DNA of 64,000 bases from Siphonodentalium dalli. Lineage: Eukaryota; Mollusca; Scaphopoda; Gadilida; Siphonodentaliidae. Each line of letters opens with the position of its first letter. Position 1 is the first letter of the stretch. The stretch lies in contig CP136063.1 of assembly GCA_032622095.1 (NCBI GenBank), forward strand, positions 121,786,723-121,850,722, in the 5' to 3' direction. Shown here in pieces: positions 23,480 through 35,363 of this stretch. Under the pieces are notes generated by a model that did not search any database, was not told where the DNA came from, and worked only from the letters and a program-made list of their open reading frames with translations. The translations under genes and the position numbers were made by a program.

Positions 23480-25520
23480 TTTTTATGTGTACCCATACCA
23501 TGTATGGTACACATAATGCCGACGTCCGGATCAACCATCCGTCGTTCGTCCATCCGTCTGGTCGTCTGTCTGTCCTGTCCGTCTGTCCGTAGACACTTGC
23601 TATCCGATTCGATAACTGGAGTATCTTTTATCGGATCATATTCAAATTTCATGTGCATGTTTACAATGACACATGCCTCACCTGTATAGTTTTTGGTATA
23701 TATCGATTTATCGGTTTATAAATTATTAACACTTTGCATCTACACATGGGCATGTGCTATCCGATGCTATAACCAAAGTGTTTTTTGTCCGATTGTGTTC
23801 ATATTTGAAATGTAGGTTTATGATGACACATGCACCCCTCACCTGTATAGTTTTTGGTATCGATCAGTTGATCGATTTAGAAAATAATTAGCCCTGCACA
23901 CAAATGCTATCTGATGCATCTAAGTCAAACAATTTGCTTATGATCTGCCTCATATTTCTTACCTAGGTCTTTGTTAGCACGTTCTTTATCTGTATGGATT
24001 TTGGTATTGTTTTGTTAACCTTTTCCACTCTTGTTTTTAAATAGAATTCATCCAAGCTGTGAAGACTTAAATATTTTTCATCTAATCAGCACCAAATTTA
24101 ATACATATGATCCTCACCAAGTCAAGTTCAAATTTGGGTTTGATCTGATATATTTTAACAGAGTTATGGCCATTTATAATTCAAGTAACTGATAATGTAA
24201 CTAATAGCTGTTGTCTGCCAGTGTGGGATTTTAAGAGAAGTTGTCATGACAAGTGCCTCTCTTATTAGTTTTATCTATTTTAGCTGTACACTAGATTGAG
24301 TTAGATAGCCTTGGTGGCTTGCAGGTGGCTGTCAAGAATATAATTAATGGATGGGTCTCTGTTCTGTTCTGTGCAATATTAAGTTAACCCATTTGTTGAA
24401 ACTGGTTCATTATTAGTTAATGTACACCTATTCCAAAATTACAAATTGGAATAGTCCATTGTTTATGTTGTCCATTGTTTTACAGGCATTTTTGTTTATA
24501 GACATTGTTGTTTACACTCACACTGTAACTTAGATATAAATTAACCCACCCATTCCATAGTTCCATCATATGATATCATTGAACATTATTAACCCTCTCC
24601 GCATATCAGATGGTCTTCTGATGTTTTTCATCTGATCATTCTCCTATTCATGTCCAGGTTGATGGTGATCCACTTTTCTCTTGCACATTTAATGATATTC
24701 TGCTGTTTACAGACATTGTATCTTTCAAATGATCAGCTCAGAATAAAATTAACCATAGATATACTGTATGCAATCCAATGTTATGACTCTAATATCTTCA
24801 ATCTGACCATTCTCATATCTCACCTTTATTTATCTAATAATTCTGCTTTAAAATATTTTATATCCAACCATTATCAATCACATTTAATATCCAGGTCTAT
24901 ACACCCATCACTTGTATAGATGTTCAAGTATTGATTGGTCTCTAATTCAATGATCTCATACTTTTTAATATGTAGCTAACACAACAATATTATGACTCAA
25001 TGTTCCAATGTAAGAAGTAGATAAATAGAGTTATTATGATGGTATATGTGCTTAATTTCGTAACTATTATATCTTTAACAGCTATGGTGCATCTGTCTGA
25101 CTGTGGTTGGGTTATTTAGCTTTACCACTCTATAACACATACATGTATCTGTGTTCGAGTTACCCACTTTTCGCTTGCATGGATTTTGCGATTGAAATTA
25201 ACCCATTCCATAGACACATGATATCTGAAACGCAGATATTAAATTATCTCTTTCACCTTGAACCAGGTTCAGTAAGGATTTCTATAAGCTACCAATTGAA
25301 TATTCATCTTCAGATGAAATATCTTATTTTTAAATTCACTCAATTGCATTTGGGCTGCAGAATAATAATGGTGCTGGTATTCTTGAGACTACTTAGTGGT
25401 CAAATATTTCTCACCGATAACTTTTATAATCTCATCCAGGTTAATCATGACACATAAATTTCTTCACCTGTATAAATTTTGGTATTGATTGAATGGTTTT
25501 GAAAATATTATTTACCCCAT
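23480..25520 (+). repeat. Degenerate long-unit array with hairpin head and gtccg leader
   Basis: Starts with a hairpin ('gtgtacccatacc', 'atggtacac') followed by 'cgtccatccgtctggtcgtc'-type text. The phrase 'cacctgtatagtttttggta' recurs with spacing near 180 bases and fades into 'cacctgtataaattttggta' at about 25,465. This layout is common to mollusc non-autonomous repeats seen elsewhere in this window (12.4, 55.6 and 59.3 kb). No right terminus was identified. Confidence 0.55.
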
Positions 25521-26459
25521 ATTTAATAATATTCTGCTGCTTACAGACATTGTATCTTGAAATTTAATGCCATATCCATGGTCATATTGTGTTTATGTGA
25601 GCAAGTTGCCCAATAAGTCTGATTCCACTTGGGAACTATTAAATTAATAGTAAGCTGTGAATTGTTGAAAGTCTTATACTCATGAAAAAATTGGTATACA
25701 GATTTATGAAAATAGCTAATCACTATCGCCAAGGTATGGGTTAAACATCTGCCGATCGTGATCGGCCTCTCGTTCCATAAACCTTTTGATTTTCAGAAGC
25801 TATATATCAATGGAAGTATTATGCACTCACCAGACCCTGCATGTTATATTATTGGTCTGGTACTTGATCTATTTTTGTAGATGGAAAATATCTCATAATT
25901 TTGGCCATCAACCTGAAAAAAAATACATTACTAGCTGTCAATAGAGAAGAATCTAGCAATAGCTACCTTCCCAATGTAAAGTTGAACATCGTTGACACTT
26001 TTTTCACTTGGAAGATCTGCCTGAGTATTTAAGACCTAGTCTTAGTTTACATGCTCACACTGGATGTGTACCTTGTACCTAGATGTTTATGTATTATTGT
26101 CTCAACAATGCAACCACATATAAGTATATATTAGGGTAGTTCTGTTCATGGCACCTGATAGCTAGAACATAGTGGATTTGTATTATAAAGTGCAAACAGT
26201 ATGTACACTCTTGAGATATGCATAAATATGTACTCTTCATACTGCAAACATATTTTGTGAAGGTATTTGTCTTGACCACATTTTTCCCATGAGCCATTTA
26301 GAAACCATTTAGTATTAAATTACATAAACTCGCTGACTGTGTTCCTTTCTAATTTAGATCCTCCCACATTTTAACAGTCACTCATACTTTTATATGAGAT
26401 TAATAATTAGTGTATAGAATCCTACTTTGGTTGCATATGGAACAAGAAACTTATTTATT
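25521..26459. other. No recognisable feature
   Basis: AT-rich spacer. Frames on the minus strand at 25,541-25,732 and 26,094-26,297 are short and without motifs. Confidence 0.4.
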
Positions 26460-26465
26460 TTGAAG

Positions 26466-27240
26466 TAGGATTATGTTTCTACATCTTGCTGTGTCAAAGC
26501 TATGACTTTATAATGGAAAGTATTATATTTCTACATATTTCTATGTTGATGCTATGACTTTATAATGGAAAGTATTATGTTTCTACATCTTTCTATGTTG
26601 ATGCTATGACTTTATAATGGGGAGTATTATGTTTCTACATCTTTCTGCGTTGATGCAATGACTTTATAATGGAAAGTATTATGTTTCTACATCTTTCTGC
26701 GTTGATGCAATGACTTTATAATGGAAAGTATTATGTTTCTACATATTTCTATGTTGATGCTATGACTTTATAATGGAAAGTATTATGTTTCTACATCTTT
26801 CTATGTTGATGCTATGACTTTATAATGGGGAGTATTATGTTTCTACATCTTTCTGCGTTGATGCAATGACTTTATAATGGAAAGTATTATGTTTCTACAT
26901 CTTTCTGCGTTGATGCAATGACTTTATAATGGAAAGTATTATGTTTCTACATCTTTCTATGTTGATGCTATGACTTTATAATGGAAAGTATTATGTTTCT
27001 ACATCTTTCTGCGTTGATGCAATGACTTTATAATGGAAAGTATTATGTTTCTACATATTTCTATGTTGATGCTATGACTTTATAATGGAAGTATTATGTT
27101 TCTACATCTTTCTATGTTGATGCTATGACTTTATAATGGGGAGTATTATGTTTCTACATCTTTCTGCGTTGATGCAATGACTTTATAATGGAAAGTATTA
27201 TGTTTCTACATCTTTCTATGTTGATGCTATGACTTTATAA
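26466..27240 (+). repeat. 52-bp tandem array, about 15 units, with higher-order pattern
   Basis: Units contain 'tatgactttataatggaaag' and 'tattatgtttctacat'. Three unit types alternate: one with 'atttctatg', one with 'ctatg' plus 'ggggag', and one with 'tgcgttgatgcaa'. Their order repeats as a four-unit block at least twice, giving a 208-base higher-order period. The right edge is abrupt at 'tttataagcgaaggc'. Confidence 0.93.
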
Positions 27241-28910
27241 GCGAAGGCGACATGACACGTTCAGCCATGTCTGGATTCTGGCTCGCGGAGACAGACAAAT
27301 GACATTTTGACGTCATGACGCCGTAATTGCCTTCATTTAGCTAACAAATGAAACTGATCTAATATGAACCTTTGCATCATATTCATAACAACTTATTGTT
27401 TATAAATAAATAAATAGTTCAGTTGTCCATTGCCACATATCGGAAGTTGTGAAGTAGTAAATTTGTTTCATTGCTGATTCCGCGATTTTGGAAACCACTG
27501 CTATGACTATAATGGAGAGGTTTTAATAAATTGGTGAATGTCAACTCTGCACTTCAGACATTGGCATACTATTACATTCCATATACATGTATGTGGCAGA
27601 AAAGCCCGCCCAATGATAGCTGAACTATAATCTGTCAATAAGCCCATAACACCAGCATTATTTTTTTCGCATGTGTGATAGTCACATATATTAATACAGA
27701 ATATAAGATTATATTTTCTAGATTTATAGCCTTTTAATGTTTGAATTGCGATCCTCATGTTCTCCAATATAAATCTTACAATTATTGAGAAAAGTCTATT
27801 TATTAAGCAGACACAATTTGAGCTAACTTTTGGGTACACACCAAATCATGACTTGTATCTTCTACCGAGCTGATCAGGTGGAGATCTCTTGATTAATCTC
27901 TTCTTAGTTTTCAGATTTGAAAAAAGGCAATTATTATCTTTTCATATTATGCATGATGAGGGCTGCTCTTCCTGTAATTTCACATTAATAAATGCTATTC
28001 AGCAAAAAACGATCAGTATCCTGATATAAGGCTCATTTCATTCAATTTGTTCCTGCTGCTATATCATGATAAATGATTGCCTTTTGACTCGAGCTGCAAG
28101 AAACTGATTTAATTGTCATGTAGTTTGTGTGTTTCACTCCTGACGGGTTTTTCGCTATGACATTATAAACATGTAATAAGCATGCATGTTTATGGGATGG
28201 AGTGTGTTCATATCAAATATTAGCCTCCAGTCTGCATTTGCACTGGAGGCTAACATTTCAGCCCTGCTCAACTTAATGTGGCCGAAACTACGATAAACCA
28301 TAACAATCCAAAGCAAATTATTTTAAAGAGGTCAATTTTTCGACCAGTTTGAAAATAAAAATGAAGTACATCCAAAGATCTAACTGATCATTTTATTAAG
28401 CTAGTGGACTCAATGAATAACCGGAACCCACACCATTATTTTGTACCCCTAATCACACAGGCCCCTGGGGAAAATTACTAAAATACCAATATAGACTATA
28501 CCATTCTAAAGGTTCCAATGATCATTTTTGGCTAAAACCACACCAACTATCAAAACCCTACAAATTCTAGAAATTGATAACTGCAGCCAAATATCCCCCA
28601 GATGTGTCCTATTGGCAATAAAATTCCCTTTCATTTGACATATAACTCGGCGAAATCGATTGAAGCAAAGTCGAGATATGATATCGGAATCTACCGAATT
28701 CTACCAAACAAATCGGCTCGTCATTCTCCCTGTCTGCCGAGAGCCCTTTGACCCCATTATAAAATCAATATATTTTCAAGCAATAAATTGTCGCGAACGT
28801 GTACTTAAATGCGATGTCATAACCTATAAATGCTCATATATATTATAATAGTCATTCCGTTGCCACCAATACCTCTTTTATTTCACCTGGTATGTTTGTT
28901 TGTGTTTCTG
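27241..28910. other. No recognisable feature
   Basis: Spacer of about 1.7 kb. The 110-codon minus-strand frame at 27,507-27,839 (Cys- and Ile-rich) shows no domain I recognise. Confidence 0.4.
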
Positions 28911-28916
28911 CGACTT

Positions 28917-29790
28917 TACATGCTCCCAACACATACCTTTACATATGGAAGCACGTGCTCACAACACATACCTTTACATACGGAAGCACGTGCTCACAAC
29001 ACATACCTTTACATATGGAAGCACGTGCTCACAACACATACCTTTACATACGGAAGCACATGCTCACAACACATACCTTTACATATGGAAGCACGTGCTC
29101 ACAACACATACCTTTACATATGGAAGCACGTGCTCACGACACATACCTCTACTTATGGAAGTGCATGCACCCTACACATACCTTTACATATGGAAGCACG
29201 TGCTCCAAACACATACCTTTACATATGGAAGCACGTGCTCACAACACATACCTTTACATACGGAAACACGTGCTCACAACACATACCTTTACATATGGAA
29301 GCACGTGCTCACGACACATACCTCTACTTATGGAAGTGCATGCACCCTACACATACCTTTACATATGGAAGCACGTGCTCCAAACACATACCTTTACATA
29401 TGGAAGCACGTGCTCCAAACACATACCTTTACATACGGAAACACGTGCTCACAACACATACCTTTACACATGGAAGCACATGCTCACAACACATACCTCT
29501 ACTTATGGAAGTGCATGCACCCAACATATACCTTTACACATGGAAGCACGTGCTCCAAACACATACCTTTACATATGGAAGCATGTGCTCCAAACACATA
29601 CCTTTACATATGGAAGCATATACCTTTACATATGGAAGCACATGCTCCAAACACATACCTCTACTTATGGAAGTACATGCACCCAACACATACCTTTATA
29701 CATGGAAGCACATGCATCAACACATAGCCTACCTTTACATATGGAAGCACATGCTCCAAACACATACCTTTACATATGGAATCGCGTACA
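28917..29790 (+). repeat. 35-bp tandem array, about 25 units, open in all three plus-strand frames
   Basis: Each unit is 'acacatacctttacatatgg' followed by 'aagcacgtgctca'. The period of 35 is not divisible by three and the unit has no stop in any plus frame, so translation from any phase yields the same 35-residue repeat. This produces three overlapping frames of 275-328 codons. Units with 'ctctacttatgg' occur at 29,147, 29,322, 29,497 and 29,659. The first three are 175 bases apart, a five-unit higher-order repeat. Many units carry the palindrome AGCACGTGCT with an E-box core. I regard the translations as artefacts of the repeat. Confidence 0.93.
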
Positions 29791-30063
29791 TATTTGTAGT
29801 GGTTCGTTTTCTTTAATTGTAGATGGCATGTTATAATCTGTGAAGTGTACACTTGTATTTGTGAGAATAAATATTTAGATGTTATTGGTATTTGACAGGT
29901 TTGGTATTATCATACTATTTGCCAATTAACGTATCGATTTGTCTGAAATATTGCATTTATTCCAATATCGAACATATCCATTACAAATGTATGGACGCAG
30001 CCCAGCCTTCTGAATGCTGATTATGTGTGGGAACACAATTACCACTCTGACTTAATAGTGGCC

Positions 30064-30130
30064 AGGATCTATTGGTCCTGTGGTAAGACCTATGCTTGTC
30101 CAGAGTAGTGAGTTTGATTCCCCAGTGATA
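30064..30130 (+). repeat. Possible tRNA-like SINE head
   Basis: A box-A-like stretch 'tggtcctgtgg' is followed 30-40 bases later by a box-B-like 'gtttgattccc', reminiscent of RNA polymerase III promoters of tRNA-derived SINEs. Matches are imperfect. A foldback MITE starts immediately downstream, so any tail is hidden. Confidence 0.35.
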
Positions 30131-30134
30131 TGTA

Positions 30135-30346
30135 CAGTATGCCCTAATTAATCCACTGCTTAACCACAGCAGAATTATGGGTAACTTTTCAGGATTTAGT
30201 CGGAAATATGGCTTGTTGCCATTCATCGGAAAGCTCTCAGGGAGAGCTTTCCGATGAATGCCAACAAGCCATATTTCCGACTAAATCCTGAAAAGTTACC
30301 AATAATTCTACTGTGATTAAGCAGTCAATTAATTAGGGCATTACTG
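30135..30346. mobile_element. Foldback MITE family P, copy 4 (near-perfect palindrome)
   Basis: This is the best preserved copy: 212 bases, two arms of about 105 bases that are almost exact reverse complements around 'gctctcagggagagc', flanked by TA at 30,133-30,134 and 30,347-30,348. Ends are CAGTATGCCC and GGGCATTACTG. It would fold into a single long hairpin if transcribed. The minus-strand frame at 29,981-30,226 is a shadow of it. Confidence 0.92.
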
Positions 30347-30610
30347 TACTGGTCCTCATGAGTTCTACCCATGCTAAATGGGTATATATAGCACAACCTA
30401 CGTGAATTTAGAAAGTAAGAATGACAATACTGTCTGCCTGAATGCTCACACTTTTCTCTTGATTCTGTTCAAAGCAACATGAATATTTTATTATGTAGTA
30501 TATTGAAGATGACTAATTGTAGAGAAAACAATGGTTGATTTAATTCAAATTTACTGATCCGTTTGATCGACCGAGATTATTATATTATTTTGTTTGAAGC
30601 TATTTTTATG
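30347..30610. other. No recognisable feature
   Basis: Short AT-rich spacer between the MITE and the SINE-like sequence. Confidence 0.4.
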
Positions 30611-30611
30611 T

Positions 30612-30850
30612 GGGGGGTGACTCAGATGGTAATGTGCATATCGCATTATCCGATCTAACAAGGGCTGGCCGGTGAAGCTAGTTCGATTCCTGATAAGCAC
30701 AGATTTGTGAATAAGTACATGTTAATGAATGTGTGGAAGTTCGTCTGTTTATAAAGTGGTTCGTGTTTCTTCATACAGTGGCGTGATTTACCAATCAAAT
30801 TAACTCTATCAGATCTTTCCTCTTACGATATAAGTATTAAAGGTACTGAT
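30612..30850 (+). mobile_element. tRNA-derived SINE candidate
   Basis: Box A TGACTCAGATGG (30,618-30,629) departs from the consensus at one position. Box B AGTTCGATTCC (30,680-30,690) departs at its first base. The spacing of about 50 bases fits a tRNA with an extended variable region. The head begins GGGGGGTGACTC. No acceptor-stem pairing or CCA-compatible tail was seen, so this is more likely a SINE head than a tRNA gene. The 3' boundary is a guess. Confidence 0.5.
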
Positions 30851-31600
30851 ATGGTGTAATTATGATATTAACCCAAACAACAAACCAAATGGTTTTCATT
30901 TGTTAAGTTTTTCAGTAAGTTTTTATTGACCTCTTATGCACCATGCACATTCTCATATACAAACCTTTGCTTATGTAACACGGGTTATTTGCTTTATTGA
31001 TGCTGCTATATAGAGTATATAACATCAGTCTTTGTGTGCATTTAAGAGATTGATTGCACACAAGATGGTGCTTCCTGGCTCAATAAGGCATGTGTGCACA
31101 GCTAGATTGGATATCTATTGATATTATGAGTTCATGATATTTGGTCTGATCAGGTTCTGATGACAAAAAGAATGCATGCTTTATAGGAATGCTTAGAATT
31201 GATTTAATTATTTGCAGATATGTTGCCAAGGACTTTATTATGTAATTTCCATAAACAGGATCTTATCACATAAACTGAGAATTTAATGCCAACCCCCTCA
31301 CCCCCAACCCCTTTCTTTTTTTCCTGTATGGTCGATGGTTGCTCTTTAGTATGGGTTTGGATGTAAAAGGAATACATGCTTTGGCATTTAATTGGACAGC
31401 ACCCATTTTAACTTCCAATTTATGATTACCTATTAAAAGTTTGTCTCTTGCTTGTCACATTTCTGTGCAGTGGAGTGATTTCCCAATGTATAAGTACAAT
31501 ATTTGGTGAAAAAAAAACGTATATGTACATATGTATATGCTAGTAACCAAAAAGATTAGATAAAGCAATATGCATATTAAAGCTGGATTTGTCTGCACAT
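30851..31600. other. No recognisable feature
   Basis: Spacer up to the left arm of the long inverted-repeat element. Confidence 0.4.
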
Positions 31601-32999
31601 ATCACACTCTGTAATCACTTGAATATGTTTCGGTCCGAAATCTGTTTCTCGGCAGTTATATGTCCATTCTCGGTGTGCAACTTTTCTGCGCTGTCAAATT
31701 GAAAAAAACAAAATGGAGGGTATTTCTATGTAATTCTATTATTTCTTCACATCACCAAGCTAACCAGATATTCAGTTGTAGTGTTATTGATATAAATGGA
31801 TAGATTGATATAGAGCCTATGTTCCGTGTTATGAGAAAAGTGTCGCATAAAACCGCACCTCTACGAATTTCTATTCGAACACTGTATGAATGGTCTTTTA
31901 TCGACAATGACCTCAAGAGTTTTCGCTTAAATGGTTGGGTTGCGTTAACATGCTTATACACAATTCAACATCAAACATATGAAAGTAGAATTGAGCATCT
32001 ATTTATGCCTCGAGATAAATACTGTTGTCAACATCAATCATTTCTTCTTCAGATACGACTTTTATATGTTTGGTGTTGAATCATGTCGGTAGAATTAACT
32101 TCCTGTATAGTAGAGGCTCTTATGTCCATTTTTTGCCTCCCGTGTGCATTTTGTGAGGAAATATAGCGACTATGCTAATGATGTTGCTTGATATCTCAGG
32201 CACCAGAAAACGAATGTTAGACACCTGGGGGGTCGCGACTGGGTGGATTTATGACGTCATCAAAATGGCCGCCATGAAAAATTTCAGAGTAGGCACTGCG
32301 TCAGTTTGATTATTATTTAGTAGTGAATTTATGATAGGAAATATAATATTTCTCTACTGTTGTGATAATATTACAACAGGCTTCACATTGACAGAAAAAT
32401 TGACCACATTAAACCAAGATGGCCACCAAAATGGCGACCGAAATTCAGAAAATTTATGAATTTTCCCATTTGTCTCTTAAAACATTCACAGTTGTTTGAA
32501 ATCGATGATAAATAGCAACTAATTTTAATTATTTTTTAATACCTAACCATTTGAACATTATAGTATGTCCTACTTTGGGCCTTAATATTCCGATATAATT
32601 CCTTATAATGTGAATTTCTAAATATGCTATTAAATTTTATCAAAAATTGATTTTGTGACTCGAGTCAAGTGTTAGCCAGAAAATAACTGAATTTGATGAA
32701 GAAAATGTGTAACAATTTTAAATATATAGATTGCCATATAATTACAACCAAAAAAAGTGTGCATATATTCAAGATGGCGGCCAAAATGGTTGCCAAGCTA
32801 GAGAATCATTAAAATCTGTCCAATTTTCTTTGATATCACTCCTAATGTGCGATTTAGTGAATACAGGTGAACAATTATTTGCTCCTTGTTCGCGTTCGCG
32901 AAAGAACATGGAGTTATGAAACAATATGAATATTTTGTGAACAATGGCTGTTTATACCCAAGATTTCAAGAGATTGAAATCACGAAAATGAGACAAAAT

Positions 33000-33540
33000 C
33001 ATCAAAATGGCAACCATGAACAATTTCAGAGTTGGCATTGAGTCTGGGAGGAAAATTTAGGTAGTAAAATGATTGTTTCGCCATCAATGATTCCATTGCA
33101 TCACACGTCCTCTTGACAGTGAAATTTGGAGCTAAAAATCGAAGATGGCTCCCAAAATGGCGATCGAAAATTCTAATAATTGTTGTTTTTTCACACTCGC
33201 CTCTTTAATTAATCACAGCGGTTTGAAATCGGTGGGTAATAGCAACCTTATTTTCCAATACATTCTGATATCTAATCATTCGGCAACCAGGACATGTTAC
33301 ATTGACATACATTTAAGCATTTGCATCTAAATTCAAGATGGTGACTGAGATGGTTACCAAAATGGAGAAATCATCCAAATTTGCTAGTTTCATTGATAAC
33401 GCTCCTAATGTGGGTTTCAGTGACTACTGGTAAACAAATTTGTTCCATGTTGGCTAAAGACACAGGAATGCTGATACAATATGAATATTTTGCGAACAGT
33501 AGCTGTTACCCGAGATTTCATGAGAGTGGAAACATAGAAA
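33000..33540 (+). repeat. Direct repeat of left-arm sequence inside the long-TIR element
   Basis: Text such as 'atggcaaccatgaacaattt', 'gatggctcccaaaatggcga' and 'acaatatgaatattttg' repeats, in order and orientation, the segment 32,267-32,960 ('atggccgccatgaaaaattt', 'gatggccaccaaaatggcga', 'acaatatgaatattttg'). The element therefore carries one and a half diverged left-arm copies. Confidence 0.65.
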
Positions 33541-34997
33541 CCATGAAAAATTAGATAGATTCAGCTGATGCTGACCTGTTAAGAAAATATCCAAATCTGA
33601 ATATATGCTGGTTACACCATCATTATAGGCACATCAGAAATTGCCTAATCGGGTGACTAGACTGGAGAAAAATCCCTAACTCAACAATAAGGTTGTCGGT
33701 ATTGAGCAATACTTTAATTACTTCATCTTGATATCGTCCCCCTTTTGGGGTTTGGATAAGAATTGTTCAATTGATTCCTGTATTGCTCGTGTAATGCCAT
33801 CATACTAAATCAATTATACCGAAATTCAACCGGACTCGGAAATCAATTGAATGGACATCAAACAATGCAGTACCCAAAAACACTAGCGAAATATAATGCG
33901 CTGACATTACAGACAGCTTCCATGTTAACATGCTTTATTTATTAGTGTACACTAAGTCCAAATATAAGAATAGGAGCTAATATTTGTGGGATTCGTCGTT
34001 TATATTAATATACATGTACGAAAACACAGGGTGCACTTTTGTGAAACTGAGAAAATATACAATTGCTCATCCTTGAATAACACCTAGTTCAAATCCAATT
34101 CACTGCGTGAGTGCATCAGGGGATTCTAAGACAATAATAGCTTTGTCGCAGACTACCAAATGAGAGCCTTCAGATGTGCACTGTATGTGTCTTCTGCAAA
34201 GAAGAATGCATTGGTGGATTTCTACCACACATCTGCTTATTCCATGCGAACAAGAGCAACTAGCGATAACTTCAGGTTCATACCAAAACAGAAACTGCCG
34301 TTGAGCACTGAAAAGCTCATAGGTCAACTGACTCCACATCCAAGATTTGCAAAAGCTTGGCTGATTTTGATCGATAGAGCTACGGTATGAAGATAGCCTG
34401 ATATAATGAGTTCCATTGGTATATTTGACTTCCACAGAGGAGACAGTACTCTGGACATCACATACTGCAAGTTCGTTCCGTGTATGACCCCCATATTCAT
34501 GTGCAGAACTGATGCAGACATCATGTTTATATTAGTGTATACACTCATGCCATACGTATCGCATGGGTTATCGATGTTCTTCCATACTTGCGTTATACAG
34601 TCTCATCAAAATGTCATACAAGAAACATGTTGACACCAATTTTGTTTTAAATGCCTGCATTTCTGTAATTGTATCGACTATCGGCAACGTTCCAGATACA
34701 ACTGATAGGATATATATTCTCGCACAGTTCGATTTTGGCTGTAGAGGCGATTGAACTTACCGACATGTTGAGATACATGTATTTTTGTGGAAAGTTTGTA
34801 GTATTCCTTCCAGATGTTTTATAGAGGAACATGTGCTATCACACTGCAATGAATTCAGGTCTGCCGAAACACAATTCGTTAATCGTTGAAAAGCTTGTAC
34901 TTTCCTGAGCAACAGTTGGAGTCAATTTCAGTTATGGACTTTTCAAATAGCTAACACTCCACAATCTTCTCTCAATTCAAGCATAAATTGTTGTCTA
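33541..34997. other. Central part of long-TIR element; no recognised gene
   Basis: Overlapping frames of 60-111 codons exist on both strands near 34,100-34,830 and cannot all be real. None shows a domain I recognise. Confidence 0.4.
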
Positions 34998-35363
34998 TTA
35001 CTTCCACCTTTTCGGCTTATAATTGGCCTTCTTGTCGGATCCGACTAGGTTGGTTGTACGGTTTGCCAGCAAATTATATAAACTGCTGGTGTTCGATGGA
35101 CAATTAAAAGATTCCATATGAGATTGCAGGGTATCTGTGTTTTTAAGATCTTTACTTTCTGTGAACAAACAGTTGCTGTATAATGCTATTGAAAGTCCCC
35201 GTGTGGACGTTTTGCAAGAAATCTTAATAAATGTTCCATTAAATGGTACGTCTTGATTACCCATCACTCTATCCAGCTGCTTCGATGCCCCATCATATCG
35301 CATGGACCAAACATGAGATTCTGGTGTTTCGGTGAGGTATTTCATAACTACATTTCCAGCCAT
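34998..35363 (-). CDS. Unrecognised 121-codon open frame inside the long-TIR element
   Basis: This is the longest open frame in the non-repetitive centre of the 31.6-36.9 kb element. It begins with ATG (MAGNVVMKYL), preceded in frame by a TGA about 15 bases upstream, and ends PKRWK then stop. Composition is protein-like: mixed hydrophilic, Ser/Thr/Asn-rich, with a basic C-terminus. I see no signal peptide, membrane segment, zinc ligand pattern or nuclease motif. No splice site or polyadenylation signal clearly belongs to it. If the element once encoded a mobility or accessory protein, this is the best surviving candidate, but it may equally be a chance frame. No function is proposed. Confidence 0.25.
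   Translation of the reverse strand: MAGNVVMKYLTETPESHVWSMRYDGASKQLDRVMGNQDVPFNGTFIKISCKTSTRGLSIALYSNCLFTESKDLKNTDTLQSHMESFNCPSNTSSLYNLLANRTTNLVGSDKKANYKPKRWK

Noticed and set aside
28830-29836. Three overlapping plus-strand frames of 275-328 codons, the longest in the window
   Set aside because: They are the same 35-residue cycle read in three phases of a stop-free 35-base tandem repeat; there is no start, splice or domain evidence.
34100-34435. A 111-codon minus-strand frame in the core of the long-TIR element
   Set aside because: It overlaps a 76-codon plus-strand frame and another minus-strand frame. None has a motif, and Cys/Ser-rich content suggests chance.
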